A stretch of 64,000 nt of DNA from Actinostola sp. cb2023 (Eukaryota; Cnidaria; Anthozoa; Actiniaria; Actinostolidae), in the NCBI GenBank assembly GCA_033675265.1, contig JAUJYZ010000276.1:62001-126000 (forward strand), read 5' to 3'. Positions 11,939-23,626 of the stretch are shown piece by piece. The notes below the pieces were generated by a model, which saw nothing but the letters and a program-made list of their open reading frames with translations, searched no databases and had not been told where the DNA came from. Position 1 is the first letter of the stretch, and each line of letters opens with the position of its first letter. The position numbers and the translations under genes are program-made.

Positions 11939-12220
11939 TTACAGCGAAAATCCTTGTATCGCGACCTTTCGTTTTGAAAACTTCTGTTGGATTTTAGGTT
12001 TTTCTGTTCCGACAATCACTATATATGTCCATTTCTTGAGTACAAAGTTAACTCAGCATAAACATCATTATTTAAAGTACTAAAGAGTGACATTTCTATT
12101 GTTTTGTATTGTATTTAGTACTAATTAGTGCAAAAAATATATTGGCGGAACAGAAAAATCCAAAATCCAGCTGAAGTTTATACAAAACGAAAGGTCGCGA
12201 TACAAGGATTTTCGCAGTAA
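11939..12220. mobile_element. MITE with TTAC.GCGAAAATCC ends
   Basis: The left arm contains GCGAAAATCCTTGTATCGCG and ACCTTTCGTTTTG. The right arm contains CAAAACGAAAGGTCGCGATA and ends TTTTCGCAGTAA. The arms are about 70 bp with some drift; the centre is AT-rich. Confidence 0.8.
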
Positions 12221-12526
12221 ATCATGTAACAGTAATTTCACAATATTACAAGCTAGGCCGAAATATTGTAAGAATATCAATCATAAACTAGTCATTTGGT
12301 TCGATCAACCAAGTGAAGTGCCGTCGTATATTTTTGCATGGTGATTTTAAAGGGCTTAAAGAAAATGTGGTGTATTTAATGTTTACGTGAATATATATGT
12401 GTGATTAAAATAATTCTTTATATAAAAACATATAAAAGTATAAAATATAAAATAATTCTTTATAAAAATATAAAAGTATAAAATATAAAAGATTCTTTAT
12501 ATGTGTAAATAAAAGAATTGAAATTT

Positions 12527-12770
12527 CTTCCCAGTAAACTGCGACCCCGGACTGCGACACTCTTGAGATTTCTATTCATAGCTTCTGAGATATACACGTG
12601 ATAGAGATTCTGATTCTTGAATTTTATTCATTCAGTGGTTTGATCATATTATCTTTCATGTAAAAATGTTTTGATTTCGTAATCGTATCTTGTCCATTTC
12701 AGGCGTGGGAACAGTCCATTCTGATTGGTTGATTTGGGTTTAATGTGACAGAGTGATGTGTATTTATTTA
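12527..12770 (+). mobile_element. Partial copy of the CCCAGTAAACTGCGAC element
   Basis: TTCTTCCCAGTAAACTGCGA at 12527 and CATTTCAGGCGTGGGA near 12700 match the left end and an internal part of the fuller element at 18945-19650. A further internal fragment (reverse strand) lies at about 18238-18300. The right terminal repeat is not seen here. Confidence 0.55.
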
Positions 12771-12920
12771 TATCCTCCTTTGAGTATCTTTACAATTCAA
12801 TTAAAATACAGTTGATAAAAAGTATACATGTAATCTCGTTCAGTTGTTCAATAAAATAAATAAACGCTATAATAATTTTCATTGAGATGTTGGCCAAGGA
12901 ATTGGATGTTACTAATACAA

Positions 12921-13305
12921 GGAATGGGAAATGGGAAATGGAGAATGGGGAATGGGGAATGGAGAATGGGGAATGGGGAATGGGGAATGGGGAAATGGGG
13001 AATGGGGAATGGGGAATGGGGAATGGGGAATGGGGAATGGGGAATGGGGAATGGGGAATGGGGAATGGGGAATGGGGAATGGGGGATGGGGAATGGGGAA
13101 TGGGGAATGGGGAATGGGGAATGGGGAATGGGGAATGGGGAATGGGGAATGGGGAATGGGGAATGGGGAATGGGGAATGGGGAATGGGGAATGGGGAATG
13201 GGGAATGGGGAATGGGGAATGGGGAATGGGGAATGGGGAATGGGGAATGGGGAATGGGGAATGGGGAATGGGGGAATGGGGAATGGGGAATGGGAATGGG
13301 ACTGG
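12921..13305 (+). repeat. (GGGGAAT)n minisatellite
   Basis: About 50 copies of a 7-bp unit with a few single-base slips. Since 3 x 7 = 21, the array is stop-free in several frames and creates open frames of up to 218 codons on both strands, all rejected as genes. One strand is purine-only apart from T. Confidence 0.95.
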
Positions 13306-14490
13306 GGACGAGTGGTCAGCGGTAGTTGCCTTTAAAAGTGTCATGGCTGCTGTTACTGCTGTTACGAAGTCCTTGTGTGGAGTATATTTCGTGAGAAACA
13401 TAAAAATATCGGTTAAAAGTTCATGTCCAACTAGAATACAATGCATATATTGTATTATCTTCTATTAAATTGGGTTGTAGTTTTTTTATCGTTCCATTGG
13501 TTGGAGATCAATCACATACAAGATCAAGAGAAGAGGGATCGTGACGGTAAGTATAACTTTCGGTATTTGGCTCTGTATTCAGCCAGTGACTATTCAGTAT
13601 ATAATTGAATTAAATTGAATTTAGTTACTTTTTAAAAGGAGTTATATTTGCACCTATTAGACACAAAAGCCAATGACACTCACTTGGAAATATCAGTAAA
13701 CAAGTTTAAATATTTTTTCACTTGAACAGTTGTGGCAACGGCATAATCAACGTTTGAACAGCTTGAAATGTTTCCTGAAGGCTGTGGAGATGTCTCGGTT
13801 TCCATTACGTATTTAGTTAAAAGGTATCGTAACTAGTCATTTTGCAGTAATTTTCGCGTCCACGACGCATCCGACATTTGTTTACATCGCGGCCATTTTT
13901 TTTGTAAGATGATACCACACTTCCCAGAAATCCCCGCGCGCATAAATTATAGCTGGAATGTGCCATTGGCGCACGGGAATAGTTCAAAAAGTTGATCGTT
14001 TTCGTCAAACATCTTGAAGTCTTCGAAGCTTCGTCCACCATCTTGTATACCCATAATACTCTTCTAAGATGACCACAGGTAACCCAAGCTATATATCAGT
14101 ACATTATTATAAGAAAATGTATGTGTATCATGTCAATAAAATCAATAAGATAATAACGATAAAATACAATCCTCTAAAAAAACTGCTTGTATAATTTCCA
14201 ATCATTCCTTTATTATATGTGAAGATTTGAAGCGATTTGGACGAGAATTCAGCGAGTTATAACCATTTTTAAACAAGACGCTCAATGAGCGTACACTCGG
14301 GCTTATGAAAAGGACAATGTCAGTTGCGTGAGGAGAGACCTGACAATGACTGACAGTTGCGTGACGAGGGAGACTATATGTCTGCCAGATGAAGGGCTAT
14401 ACGATCTCGATTTACGAACTATTGACCTTGCTTTCCTTAAATGCTTTGATGTAGTTTTGAAGTACGATTTTTACGATTCCTTTTCCTTCT
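13306..14490. other. No gene recognised
   Basis: A good donor-like site (GACG then GTAAGTATAAC) at about 13545 could end an untranslated exon, but nothing supports a gene around it. A single CCACAGGTAACCCAAGC motif near 14075 matches the CACAGG transposon ends. Confidence 0.25.
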
Positions 14491-14985
14491 GAATTTTTCA
14501 AACGTGGAATAAAATAAACATCCATCATGAGTTACTGAAAATAACTCGACTGGCTCGACTGTTTGCATGACTTCTGTACATATAGCTTTCTGTCAATAGA
14601 TGGAGTTATACATGACCGGCGTTGGTCGTGAGTCCGCGGAGATCTTTATCTATGAGTCAGACACAATTCTCCCTCGTCATTGAGCGTCTTCTTCTGTAAT
14701 AGATCCCTAAAATCTAAGGACGTTTTGATTTCGATTGTATTTTTGCCGTTCACTGACCTGTTTTGAGCGTGGAAATTCGGTTTTAAATCAACGGTTCTAA
14801 AATTAGGTCGCCTAATAGATGTATGACTCAGATAAGGATCACTTTACAACTGTCATCTTACTGAAAAGAACACGAATTTTTCAAACGTGGAATAAAATAA
14901 ACATCCATCGTGAGTTACTGAAAATAACTCGACTGGTTCGATTGTTTGCATGACTTCTGTACATATAGCTTTCTGTCAATAGATG
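14491..14985 (+). repeat. Direct repeat pair, about 112 bp
   Basis: 14491-14602 and 14873-14985 are near identical (GAATTTTTCAAACGTGGAAT, TGAAAATAACTCGACTGG, TAGCTTTCTGTCAATAGATG). The 270-bp spacer holds an inverted partner of GACGCTCAATGAGCG, seen also at about 14277. Confidence 0.8.
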
Positions 14986-15949
14986 TTGCTACATCGCTGG
15001 TCGTGAGTTTAATTATAAATACTCAAGGACATAACTGTACACGTAATATTACAATTAAGCAACAAACATCGCATAGCGAGGTCATGTTCATTTGCTTTTC
15101 AATTCATTTTTGGATATGAGTTCGAGTTCGTGGAAAGGCGTTATAGAACAGCCGTTAAAACACGGGCTTTAAACAGGCTCATTTCACAGACAAAAGCATA
15201 CGGCTATTCGTGTGGGCCCACTCTGAAAGATGTCGTTTCATTTATAACAAAAGCAAACGCGCCTTAGCTTCATCGTGGAATGATCAACTACAATCCTGAA
15301 CTTAATAGCTTGAAGATCTATGATGAGAAATCTTGAAACTCGATAGGATCAAATACATCGCATTCTTCGCATTTTTTTGTCATTCCTTCACCTGAAAAAA
15401 TAAATATAAATAAAAATAAAAAAAAGAAAGTGTATTTTCTAACTCGGGCTTCCTTCGGAAGGGCCCGAGTAATTAGCCCTTCTATGATCTTGACTGATAC
15501 TTGCGCCCGCAATTACTGTCCGCTGACCGTACGAAATTTTTTGCCATGTGTAACGGTGGCTCATGAACTGATTTCCCATCCATCCTTGCGGTCTCAGCTT
15601 CTATGATTTATGATTTTCAACCCGACAACGATTATGGCAATTAGCTATATATCGAGATATGGTAATTCATGCATGTCCTTCAAAATGTCAACTGCATGTA
15701 TTTATTGCTTCCGATAGTCCTCTTGTTTGATCTGGTCAGTGAGAATCGGAAGAAAATGCATGAAAAAACGGTCTAATTACAGTAAAACATTATAATAACA
15801 ATAATAATAACAACTTTAACAAGTAGCAGAGCACAAGTGCTCCACTAATCGGGGACACCTTGAGGAGCGAAGGGGAAGAGTAAAAGAATAAAGAACATTC
15901 CCCTAGCCCCCTTCCCCCTCCCCTTCCAACCTAAAAACCGCCAAGGAGC
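14986..15949. other. No gene; one short hairpin
   Basis: ACTCGGGCTTCC at 15443 with GGGCCCGAGTAATTA forms a hairpin like those at 19796-19826 and 60431-60465. The rest is AT-rich or low complexity. Confidence 0.3.
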
Positions 15950-16060
15950 CATTTTGTGGCAAAGCCGGCGGAAGTGACCGAAATTGCCTCGCTTCCGTGT
16001 TAATCCACAGGGTACCCAGAAATATGTCATTAACCGCGAAATGGGCCATTGGAAACTTGC
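15950..16060 (-). mobile_element. Solo terminal repeat of the TGGCCCATTTCGCGG element
   Basis: CGAAATTGCCTCGCTTCCGT, GTTAATCCACAGGGTACCCA and CATTAACCGCGAAATGGGCC match the terminal repeats of the element at 45096-46751. No partner end was found nearby, so this is a fragment. Confidence 0.65.
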
Positions 16061-16114
16061 CTTAAAATTTGTATACAAGAAATAGAAAAGTAATTGTCCG
16101 CTGTGCTATATGTG

Positions 16115-16252
16115 CAGTTTTAGTGCACTTGGGCACTGATCGGAACACTCGAGAAGTGTTGATATGCGCTACGCGTCGTGTTTCTCCCAACTGACTTCTC
16201 TCGTGTTCTGATCAGTCCCCGAGTGCTGTAATTAAATCTGCACATAGCACGC
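16115..16252. repeat. Imperfect palindrome
   Basis: TGTGCAGTTTTAGTGCAC, CACTGATCGGAACACTCGAG on the left face CTCTCGTGTTCTGATCAGTC and TTAAATCTGCACATAGCAC on the right. MITE-like. Confidence 0.5.
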
Positions 16253-16522
16253 GCGCTCGATCGTTTTCTATTTCTTCATAATAACCTTAGTGAAGTGAGA
16301 GATGATACTGATTCGATGCATTGGACTTTTTTGACTTGAGACGAGTATGAATGTTTATGATTCCAGGAATCTCACCGGAAACCCACTTCGCTCGTTTACT
16401 GGGAGATTGTCAGGCTTATTCCCCTCGCTTGTAACACTCGACGCTACAGGAATAATGAACTGGAAACCAGAGAAGAGGATGCTCCAACTGCGCATGCTCA
16501 TGAATATTACTGGATTGTCCAA

Positions 16523-16596
16523 TCTCGTCCCCAGAGCCTGCGTTACTTTCGGCCAGCGACGAGAACGTAGGCTCTGGCATAATCCATTTTTTGGGA
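16523..16596. repeat. 'GAGCCTACGTT' dispersed hairpin copy
   Basis: CTCGTCCCCAGAGCCTGCGT and CGAGAACGTAGGCTCTGGCA bracket CTTTCGGCCAGCGA. The reverse-oriented copy at 17345-17412 is nearly identical. Confidence 0.6.
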
Positions 16597-16712
16597 ACAG
16601 GATTTCTTGTTCTTCCGGTTTTAGAGCGCATGCGCAAGTTAGCTGGGCAGTTGTTGTCGATTCAAATATTGTCGATTCAGTTTCAGTGGAATCCTTCGAA
16701 AGGTTTCATTAG

Positions 16713-16889
16713 GGAATAGAGTACGCTTTAAAAGCACTTGGTAAAGAAGATACAACAGTGAAAGAAGCGCAGTATCTGAAGTCTTTATTAAAAGCAGTGG
16801 TTTTACAGCAGAAGGACATGCGAACAGTTAGATCTTCCTACGGGTTTATATTTACTCGTGTCTACTTTACATATCAGTTAATTATTTGA
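16713..16889 (+). pseudogene. Fragment resembling a RecQ-like helicase N-terminus
   Basis: The frame reads EYALKALGKEDTTVKEAQYL, then SLLKAVVLQQKDMRTVRSSY and stops. The spacing of 'lkeaQ...L......kDm' recalls the region just before the Walker A motif of RecQ-type helicases, which are often duplicated in corals. The Walker A lysine region itself is absent and the frame soon ends, so it would be a decayed piece. Identification is tentative. Confidence 0.3.
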
Positions 16890-17344
16890 ATCTATCATCT
16901 TCATCTTCTCTAGTTATTGTTGTCTCTCCTTCAAATGTATTTCTTTTGAATCTTTCGCCTTCGTAAGCACCTCGATTGGCACCGCCTTTCAGCTAGCCTA
17001 ACGGAATATTAGATTTACGATCGACATATGTTCTTTGAATAACCATCACTCTTCGTGTAAATTTTGAGCTTCGTTTGAAAACTTTTCAAGACACTTCGAG
17101 ATACACATAAGCTTAGATAAACTGGATTTTTCTCTGTGCTTAGATATTTTAATATTGCAGATCGAGGCGACATGTTGAAAATAACATGTCAATGAAACCG
17201 TTGAAAAATGTTAATTTTTGTTTTGAACGGAAGTTGGGACACCGGGTTGTTTTGACAACTCAATTTTCATTGGATATATTTCATTTCCGGAATCTTGCGC
17301 GTGCGTAGTTTCTAAAATGGAATAGCCAATCAAATTGTCTCAAA

Positions 17345-17412
17345 AATGGATTATGCCAGAGCCTACGTTCTCGTCGCTGGCCGAAAGTAACGCAGGCTCT
17401 GGGGACGAGATT
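17345..17412. repeat. 'GAGCCTACGTT' dispersed hairpin copy
   Basis: GGATTATGCCAGAGCCTACG, CTCGTCGCTGGCCGAAAG, GCAGGCTCTGGGGACGAG; nearly the reverse complement of 16523-16596. Confidence 0.6.
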
Positions 17413-18944
17413 GTGGATTGTCGTGGTCAACGGAATGCAAGGATTGCTTCTTTTATCGTACCAATGGCACGTGGTCACCTGAAGCACTATTTATCTACGA
17501 ATGGGGATGTATTCACAACTAGACGCTTGGTTCAAGCGCTCACTCGTGCCCTGGTGCAATTGAGTACTTGGGTAGAGGGGTTGCATGCGGAGGAGGCTAG
17601 TGTTTAGAGTGGTTGCGAAGCCTTTTTGCTGGTGCTTTATATCCGATTCTTCGATGGAATTATGTAAAGATCTTCGTTTATTGTTGACGATCGCTTCAGT
17701 TAGCAACATATCGAGGGGAAGGCAATGTTAATTTATTAGTCTTTCAGCTCTATTGTGTCCTAAGTCGCTGCACTGATTGCCACTGGAAAACATAAGTAGT
17801 CGATCGAATCCTAGTACCGTATAAATGCTCTTGGAAACCAAGTCATCCCAGATGCAGAGACATTGTCACTGAATTATCTGCCTAACAGTAACAGCTCGTT
17901 CGTTTATCGTGCCGCCAACCGTACCAAATTTAATTCTAAATTCAAGATATAGGTGTTCATAAGAGACCGTTCCGTAAGTGTAGCAAAATGAATACTGAAA
18001 AATCGATAAAGTACGTACATTGATAAAGAAAAAAAGTGTATGTTGATTTTTATTGATTGATACTAATGTCTTTCTTCAGTGATAATAATTGCCGTCGGAG
18101 CGAAGCGTAGATGGCTTATAAATTCTATGTCAATAGATTTCTAAAACTCAGTGTTCAGGTGGCTATGTACTACTACACGGGCTTGCAATTAACTAGCCTC
18201 CTATGTAACATGACAGCGGAAATCACATCTCTGTAAATATCAACCAATCAGAATGGACCGTTCCCACGGCTGAAATGGACAAGAAACGATCGCGAAATCA
18301 AAACATTTTTACGTGCACGGAGGATTGTCAATTTGTCTTGGTTTTCGAATTCGGAGGTCGCAATTTTTGACCTATGGTTAGCCTAGTTTTATTGATATAA
18401 ACTCTGAATCCTTCTCATCAGTATTGACAGATAATTCGCTTGCTTTCTCAAATATATCACAATCATAACTGTTTAAACTTGTATGACAACAATACTAACA
18501 GTAACAGTCATGACACAAATAATGCAAAGTAAAGTCCACTTCACCTTCATGTTAGATATATAATAAGTCCTGACAGTCCTGTGTTTAGAAACTTTCGTCG
18601 GTAAACATCGTGGGTTGCTTTCACTTTCAGGATTGTAGTTCATAAATATACAACAGTTTAACTTCAAGTTTGTATAATAAAGGCTTTCATTCATAACATA
18701 TTGATCGTAATTTATAACTTTGGCATTGATCGCTTTCATGGCTTTCAAGGCTTTCATAACATGTTGATCGAGTATAACTATAAACTTTGGCTTTCGTGGC
18801 ATTCAAGTCTTTCATGGCTTTCATGTGTTCGCGGAACAATCCATATTTCCGAAAACGCTCAACGTCTTTTAGTGTAGATTTACCGCGAACTGTGTGTGCA
18901 TTTGTAAGCATTTCGAGCGTAAAGAGGAAAAAACAGAAGACGAA
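17413..18944. other. No gene recognised
   Basis: Contains a GGTTGCATGCGGAGGAGGC motif (17578) also seen at 11690, an internal fragment of the 18945 element family at about 18238-18300, and a GCTTTCATGGCTTTCA low-complexity patch at 18735-18825. No exon is supported. Confidence 0.3.
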
Positions 18945-19650
18945 TACTATTCTTCCCAGTAAACTGCGACACTATCGATTTTGAAACGCCGCTCGTGCCA
19001 ATTGGAATGTAGTCACGTGATGCACTTTTTTGTACCTCGTGATCACTTGTGGACGTACTTCGATCCGTCATATCTCTCCTCCCGCCCTGGTCATGATTGT
19101 ATCTAGAAAAGGACGAAGTTGAAAACAAGAAAAGCTAAATTCCCCACATATATCAAGCAAGCTCTTTAGCCTTAGAAAAACATCTACGGCGACATGCAAG
19201 GCACACTGAAAATTGCTTTCTCCCGGGCCCTGGTCCTCATCAAAGATCAAATGATCCGGCAGTCATCGTGCCAATATTAAGATCGCAAAATATCTTGTCA
19301 ATTTCAGGCGTGGGAGCCATCCGTTTTGATTGGTTGATGAAGAAAGCAAGCCTAATTAATTAGTAGTGTTACTAACGCGACCTTTCTATAAACTTGAGCT
19401 TTTCCCGTATAGAAAATACACGTGCAACAAACTGGTGTAGTAATTTTACTGTGGTTATTTAATGAATTCTTGCCCAACGTTTCCGACCAAATCAAACTCT
19501 AGCTTGCTTATAAACCTCGTTGCAAACGCATCACGTGGTGCCAAAAATTTGTTCACGTGGTACAAAATTCACATCACGTGGTTACAAACACAGACGCTAC
19601 GAACGCGGTAAAAAAATCGACTGTGTCGCAGTTTACTGGGAAGAATAGTA
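18945..19650. mobile_element. Non-autonomous DNA transposon, 706 bp
   Basis: Perfect inverted ends: TACTATTCTTCCCAGTAAAC from 18945 and its reverse complement ending at 19650, each extending to CTGCGACA (about 27 bp). The outermost bases are TA on both sides, compatible with a TA target duplication. No transposase frame. Confidence 0.8.
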
Positions 19651-19998
19651 CCTTCACCATCTTCACTCGACTTTCTTCGTACAACGTCGATCGCTGCAAC
19701 CTCATGGTCAGTCTCGTGGTCTCGTTCCCAGTCCCACTCGATAATTTGCAGATTTGCGACGGGAACAAAAAAAATAGGATCTGTAATTTATACCTCGTGC
19801 CGCGGCCTACGGCCTGGGCACGAGTAATTATATGAGGGTTAATGAGTTATCATTCAGCGCCCAACTGTTAAACAACACACACTTTCATTATCGTTGCAAT
19901 GTATATATGAAATACTTTGGACGTCTTGACGAACATCATGATTATCGTTGCAAAACTCTACCTGATCAATTGTATTATCTCTTTTCATATGGGACAAA

Positions 19999-21480
19999 TC
20001 ATTGTTGGCAAGTACTAGTAATCTATATTTCCAGTATTCAGTTTTAAGCGTACTTCCAGCACTCCTTAACCTCGTAGTGTTTGTGAACATATTGTCTTGT
20101 CGAGCTCTCCGTAAGAATGTGTCTATGTTGTTTGTGTGCAATTTGGCTGTCAGTGACTTTCTGATTGATGTATACAGGAATATCCCACCGTCCGATTATT
20201 TCAGTCATCTTAATGTCGAGACGAATTGTTTGAAGATTGGGTTTCTGTGGCTGTTGGGTCAGTGCAGTGCTGTATGGACTTCACTACTTTTGACAGTAGA
20301 GCGATATCTTGTTCTTGTGTACACGATGAATTCATCGTCGCCTGGCCATGATTTTGTTGGTGTGTGGCTGGATGATCACTTTCTTCTTGACTGGATATGC
20401 CTTGTATTATAATTTGTATTCTGCGTCCATTTTGTGTGTTCCCATTAGTCTTAGCAACACAAAGGAGTTTTTTCGCGTGTACGTCTTTACTCTAGTCATA
20501 GGATTGCTAACGCTTGCTTTCTATCTCACGATCTTTATTCGATCTGTACATCCATGTCTACATTCATTCCAAGCGCACAGCGCAGACAGCGGGGAGAAAA
20601 CGAGAATCGAAACTTGCTAAGAGAATTGCACTCATGGTATTCAGCAACCTGCTTTCCTTCGTTCTACCACTTGCTGAGTGTTGTTGCTACAAGGTTAGGT
20701 TCTGGCGTTTTAAGTTCTGTAGTTAACGAAGCCGTAACGCATGGAGTTCTATCACAGAACGAGTCAAGTTCGAGCCCGAGTCAAACACGAGTCAACCACG
20801 AGTCAAGTTCGAGTCACAAAGAATTATCACATAAACTTATTGATTCGGCTTTATCAATGAGGGGGGGGGAATAGAGGGGTTAATTTGGGTAGTGTTTGGG
20901 CTTCCTGTGTTGAGAATTCAAGATGGCGAACCTGGTTCGAAAGACGAACGTTTTGAGCAATTTAATGTCAACTTGTTTGAGTTGTTTCCGAGAAGTTCTT
21001 TTCAGTGTCTTCAATAAATCAATCTTCAAACTGGTAAGGCTTATTTTCTGTGAAAACCTGATCCGCTAAAGTACTTTATTTAGGTTTAGTTTGAGACTTG
21101 AAACTTTACGGCTTTAGCTACTTTATGTAAACATTTCACTGATAAACAATAGTAGGATAGAGAAATTATGATTTATAATTCATTGATAAAGGAATCAATA
21201 AGTTTATGTGATAATTCTTTGTGACTCGAACTTGACTCGTGGTTGACTCGTGACTCGTGGTTGACTCGTGACTAGTCGTGTTTGACTCGGGCTCGAACTT
21301 GACTCGTTCTGTGATAGAACTCTAACGCATGTAATACCCGGACTGAGCGTATGTATAAACTTCCTTCTAAATCCTCTTCTTTACGCCTACCGAGCCGATC
21401 GTTTCATGGAAGTCCTTAAAAGCAGATTCTCTAAACTTCGACAAAAGTTAGTGTCTGCCTTTGGAAGGGCTCCATCCTGA
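19999..21480 (+). pseudogene. LGR/relaxin-receptor-like GPCR, frameshifted and interrupted
   Basis: A rhodopsin-family receptor whose pieces lie in all three plus frames. Frame 1, 20002 to about 20330: TM1, TM2 with FVCNLAVSDFLIDVY, TM3 with a C near its start and ERY in place of DRY (SLLLTVERYLVLVY). Frame 2 from about 20340: TM4 (VCGWMITFFLTGY) and TM5 (VYVFTLVIGLLTLAFYL). Frame 3 near 20615-20680: TM6 (KRIALMVFSNLLSFVLPL). Frame 1 again from about 20690: third extracellular loop. A 579-bp transposon (20744-21322) follows, then TM7 with NFLLNPLLYAYR and a tail ending in TGA at 21478. The TM2, TM6 and TM7 signatures fit leucine-rich-repeat GPCRs (glycohormone/relaxin type). The ectodomain is not found upstream; a Cys/His-rich frame at 19832-20047 could be a hinge remnant but that is weak. 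Three frameshifts plus an insertion make it a pseudogene. Confidence 0.85.
20744..21322. mobile_element. Foldback/Mutator-like non-autonomous element in the GPCR
   Basis: Element of 579 bp with arms of over 100 bp: it begins GAGTTCTATCACAGAACGAG and ends with the reverse complement. Each arm carries repeats of CGAGTCAA/TTGACTCG. It is flanked by a perfect 9-bp duplication TAACGCATG at 20735-20743 and 21323-21331. A 9-bp duplication and long arms fit Mutator-like (MULE) elements. The centre carries a TTGGGCTTCCTGTG motif. Confidence 0.9.
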
Positions 21481-21840
21481 AAGTATATACGTATCGCTGT
21501 ATCTTGACAACTTTCAACTGTGTCGCAGCTGACTACGTATAACGGAGTTCAGTGATGCCGTGCAAAATCACAACGAAGACGAGTGGGAGAAACCTTTGAC
21601 AGAAGCCGAGTGCATGGTTGCAGTTCAGAACTGGACCCACTTTTATCTACGCAAGAGAGCTCGGCTGGAGACACCGCTTTTCTCAATTTTCTTAGATCAT
21701 GCGTGCGCTTCCGTCTCGTAGTCTTTATATTACTTTCGATTCGCGCCCAGTATTTATAGTTATTGAGAAAGGTGGCCGGCCGGTAACCTCTGGATTCTCA
21801 GGGTAAATGTAAACTGTAAAATAATTTAAAGAGTGGTACA

Positions 21841-21846
21841 AATAAA
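21841..21846 (+). terminator. AATAAA poly(A) signal behind the GPCR pseudogene
   Basis: First canonical hexamer downstream of the GPCR stop, 361 bp after it. A relic if the gene is dead. Confidence 0.4.
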
Positions 21847-22054
21847 GTTGATGTTGTTGTTGATTTTAAAAGTGGTTTGATGTTCTATGAAATGCTGTCA
21901 TATCACGACAGCTACGGGGAAACCACGCTAAAAAAGAACAGAGAAGAGAAAGAATGACAACACGTCTTCTTACAAGCAGATTCGTCATTGTATATCATTG
22001 TTGTAATCCTAGCTTCATGCATGATGCATGCACTTTGAAAAGCTTCATTCAGTA

Positions 22055-22347
22055 TACAGCTATTTCAAAAAAGGTTGGTGCCAGTTTTGTTGCATCTTGC
22101 ATGTTGCATACCAAGCCCGAAATGTATTGTGGATCATATATAAATAATGTCAGCATGCAAATACAGAAGAAAATATGCCGGCTCCATATAGTGAAGATAA
22201 AGTTTGGGAAAATTCCCAGAGTCCATATTGTTGTGACCTTTCGCCGACTCCATTCACATCGCCCATAGTGCATTTCGGGCTTGGTATGCAACATGCAACA
22301 TGCAAGATGCAACAAAACCTTCACCAACCTTTTTTGAAATAGCTGTA
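22055..22347 (+). mobile_element. TACAGCTATTTC MITE, copy 2 (293 bp)
   Basis: Same terminal repeats and length as the copy at 4383-4675 but in the opposite orientation. Flanking TA on both sides suggests a TA target duplication. Confidence 0.8.
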
Positions 22348-22589
22348 TACCAGCAACCCAACGCCAGGACATGCATCTCATGGCCGGATCTATTTGTCAC
22401 TGTTTACAAATATAAAAGTTGTTAAAACAATGTTTGCAAATTGCTGTTGGTATTCTATTTGGTAGTTTAGAATTCATATGTACAAAAAGTGCAACTATTA
22501 AAGAGTCTCAGTTAAACGTAACGCAATTGTAATTGTTTAACTAAATGTAGTCTCGCAAAAAGAATTGTTGAACGCGTATTTGTATACAC

Positions 22590-22795
22590 AACACGGCCTG
22601 CTCAGTTGGTACGTTGATCAGTATTTGGTCTGTTGTGCGGGTGGTCGTGGGTTTACAAATGGTTAGACCTTCGCATGACCACGTAAAATGGCGGTCCCAT
22701 CTCTCCACACCCCACTACATTGAGGAGCGTAAAAGAACCCACACTACTGAGTTCTCAGTGTGTGGCCGCAGTAATCGCCTAACGTTGTTACGGTG
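22590..22795 (+). mobile_element. Probable tRNA-derived SINE
   Basis: GCCTGCTCAGTTGGTACG resembles a tRNA A box and GGTCGTGGGTTTACAAAT a B box about 50 bp downstream, followed by a body ending in GCGTAAAAGAACCCACACTA. Too diverged to be a working tRNA. Confidence 0.45.
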
Positions 22796-22933
22796 ATACT
22801 GCTATATGGCAAAGCTAAATAAATAGATCTCCTTTTGCAATTTGTGTTTGCGTTTCTTGCAACAACCTTTGTCAATGTGTTTGAAGAGAAAACTGATGTA
22901 TGTATGATCGCAACAATAAAACAATGGATCTCA

Positions 22934-23264
22934 ATAGACCTTTTTACCAATACGGCGGCCATTTTGGATTCTATTGTTTTGGCTACAACATTATGGGATG
23001 CCCAGGGTGCAAATGACCCCAAAACTGTAGAGTGGAGTCGCGTCAATATATTATTTTTCTCTGTCACTCTAGCCAGTGTTGTATGACTTAATATCTACAC
23101 GTGTTGTGTATTGTTGTATAATTTTGTACAAATTCATTGCTTTAAATAAGGTTTTCGTAGTTTTTCATGGCCAAATGGTTACTACATTATTGTAGCTTGC
23201 ACCCTGGGCATCCCATAATTTCTCCACAATTCAAGATGGCCGCCGTATCGGTAAAAAGGTCTAT
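22934..23264 (+). mobile_element. ATAGACCTTTTTACC MITE, copy 1
   Basis: Ends ATAGACCTTTTTACC and GGTAAAAAGGTCTAT, next GGCGGCCAT/ATGGCCGCC, with inner CCCAGGGTGCAA and TTGCACCCTGGG. A reverse-oriented copy lies at 50941-51257. Confidence 0.85.
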
Positions 23265-23400
23265 TATTCCCCATTCGATCCGTGAGAAAATGGCGGTTTG
23301 AATATACCACTAAACAAGTCGTAAAAATTTGACGCCTTTTAATTAACTCGGAGTTCTCTTGTCTATATATAATAGGATCACTTTTAGAAGGACTTACAGT

Positions 23401-23543
23401 AGAGTGCAAACCATATGTCCGTGAAATAGTACTATTGCTAAATAGTACTAAATAGTGTTATCTCCATTGTTTTCTATTGTTTCATCAGTGCTATTTAGTA
23501 CTAATTAGTTAGTACTGTTTCACGGACATATGGTTTGCACTCT
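23401..23543. mobile_element. 143-bp palindromic MITE
   Basis: AGAGTGCAAACCATATGTCC at 23401 is matched exactly by its reverse complement ending at 23543; inner AGTACTA/TAGTACT blocks continue the pairing. Confidence 0.85.
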
Positions 23544-23626
23544 AGACAAATAAAAATTACAGTTTTTGTATGTACAAAATTTAAAAAAACCCCAATCTTA
23601 TATATCTAAAACAGCATTACAATTAC

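Noticed and set aside
12790..13468. Up to 218-codon frames of GEWGMGN or PFPIPHS repeats
   Set aside because: (GGGGAAT)n array read in different frames.
19832..20047. 71-codon Cys/His-rich frame as the GPCR hinge
   Set aside because: It is in a neighbouring frame and resemblance to the LGR hinge is too weak; kept only as a remark.
20744..21322. Treating the interruption between TM6 and TM7 as an intron
   Set aside because: The sequence ends are inverted repeats with a 9-bp duplication and there is no GT...AG at the junctions.
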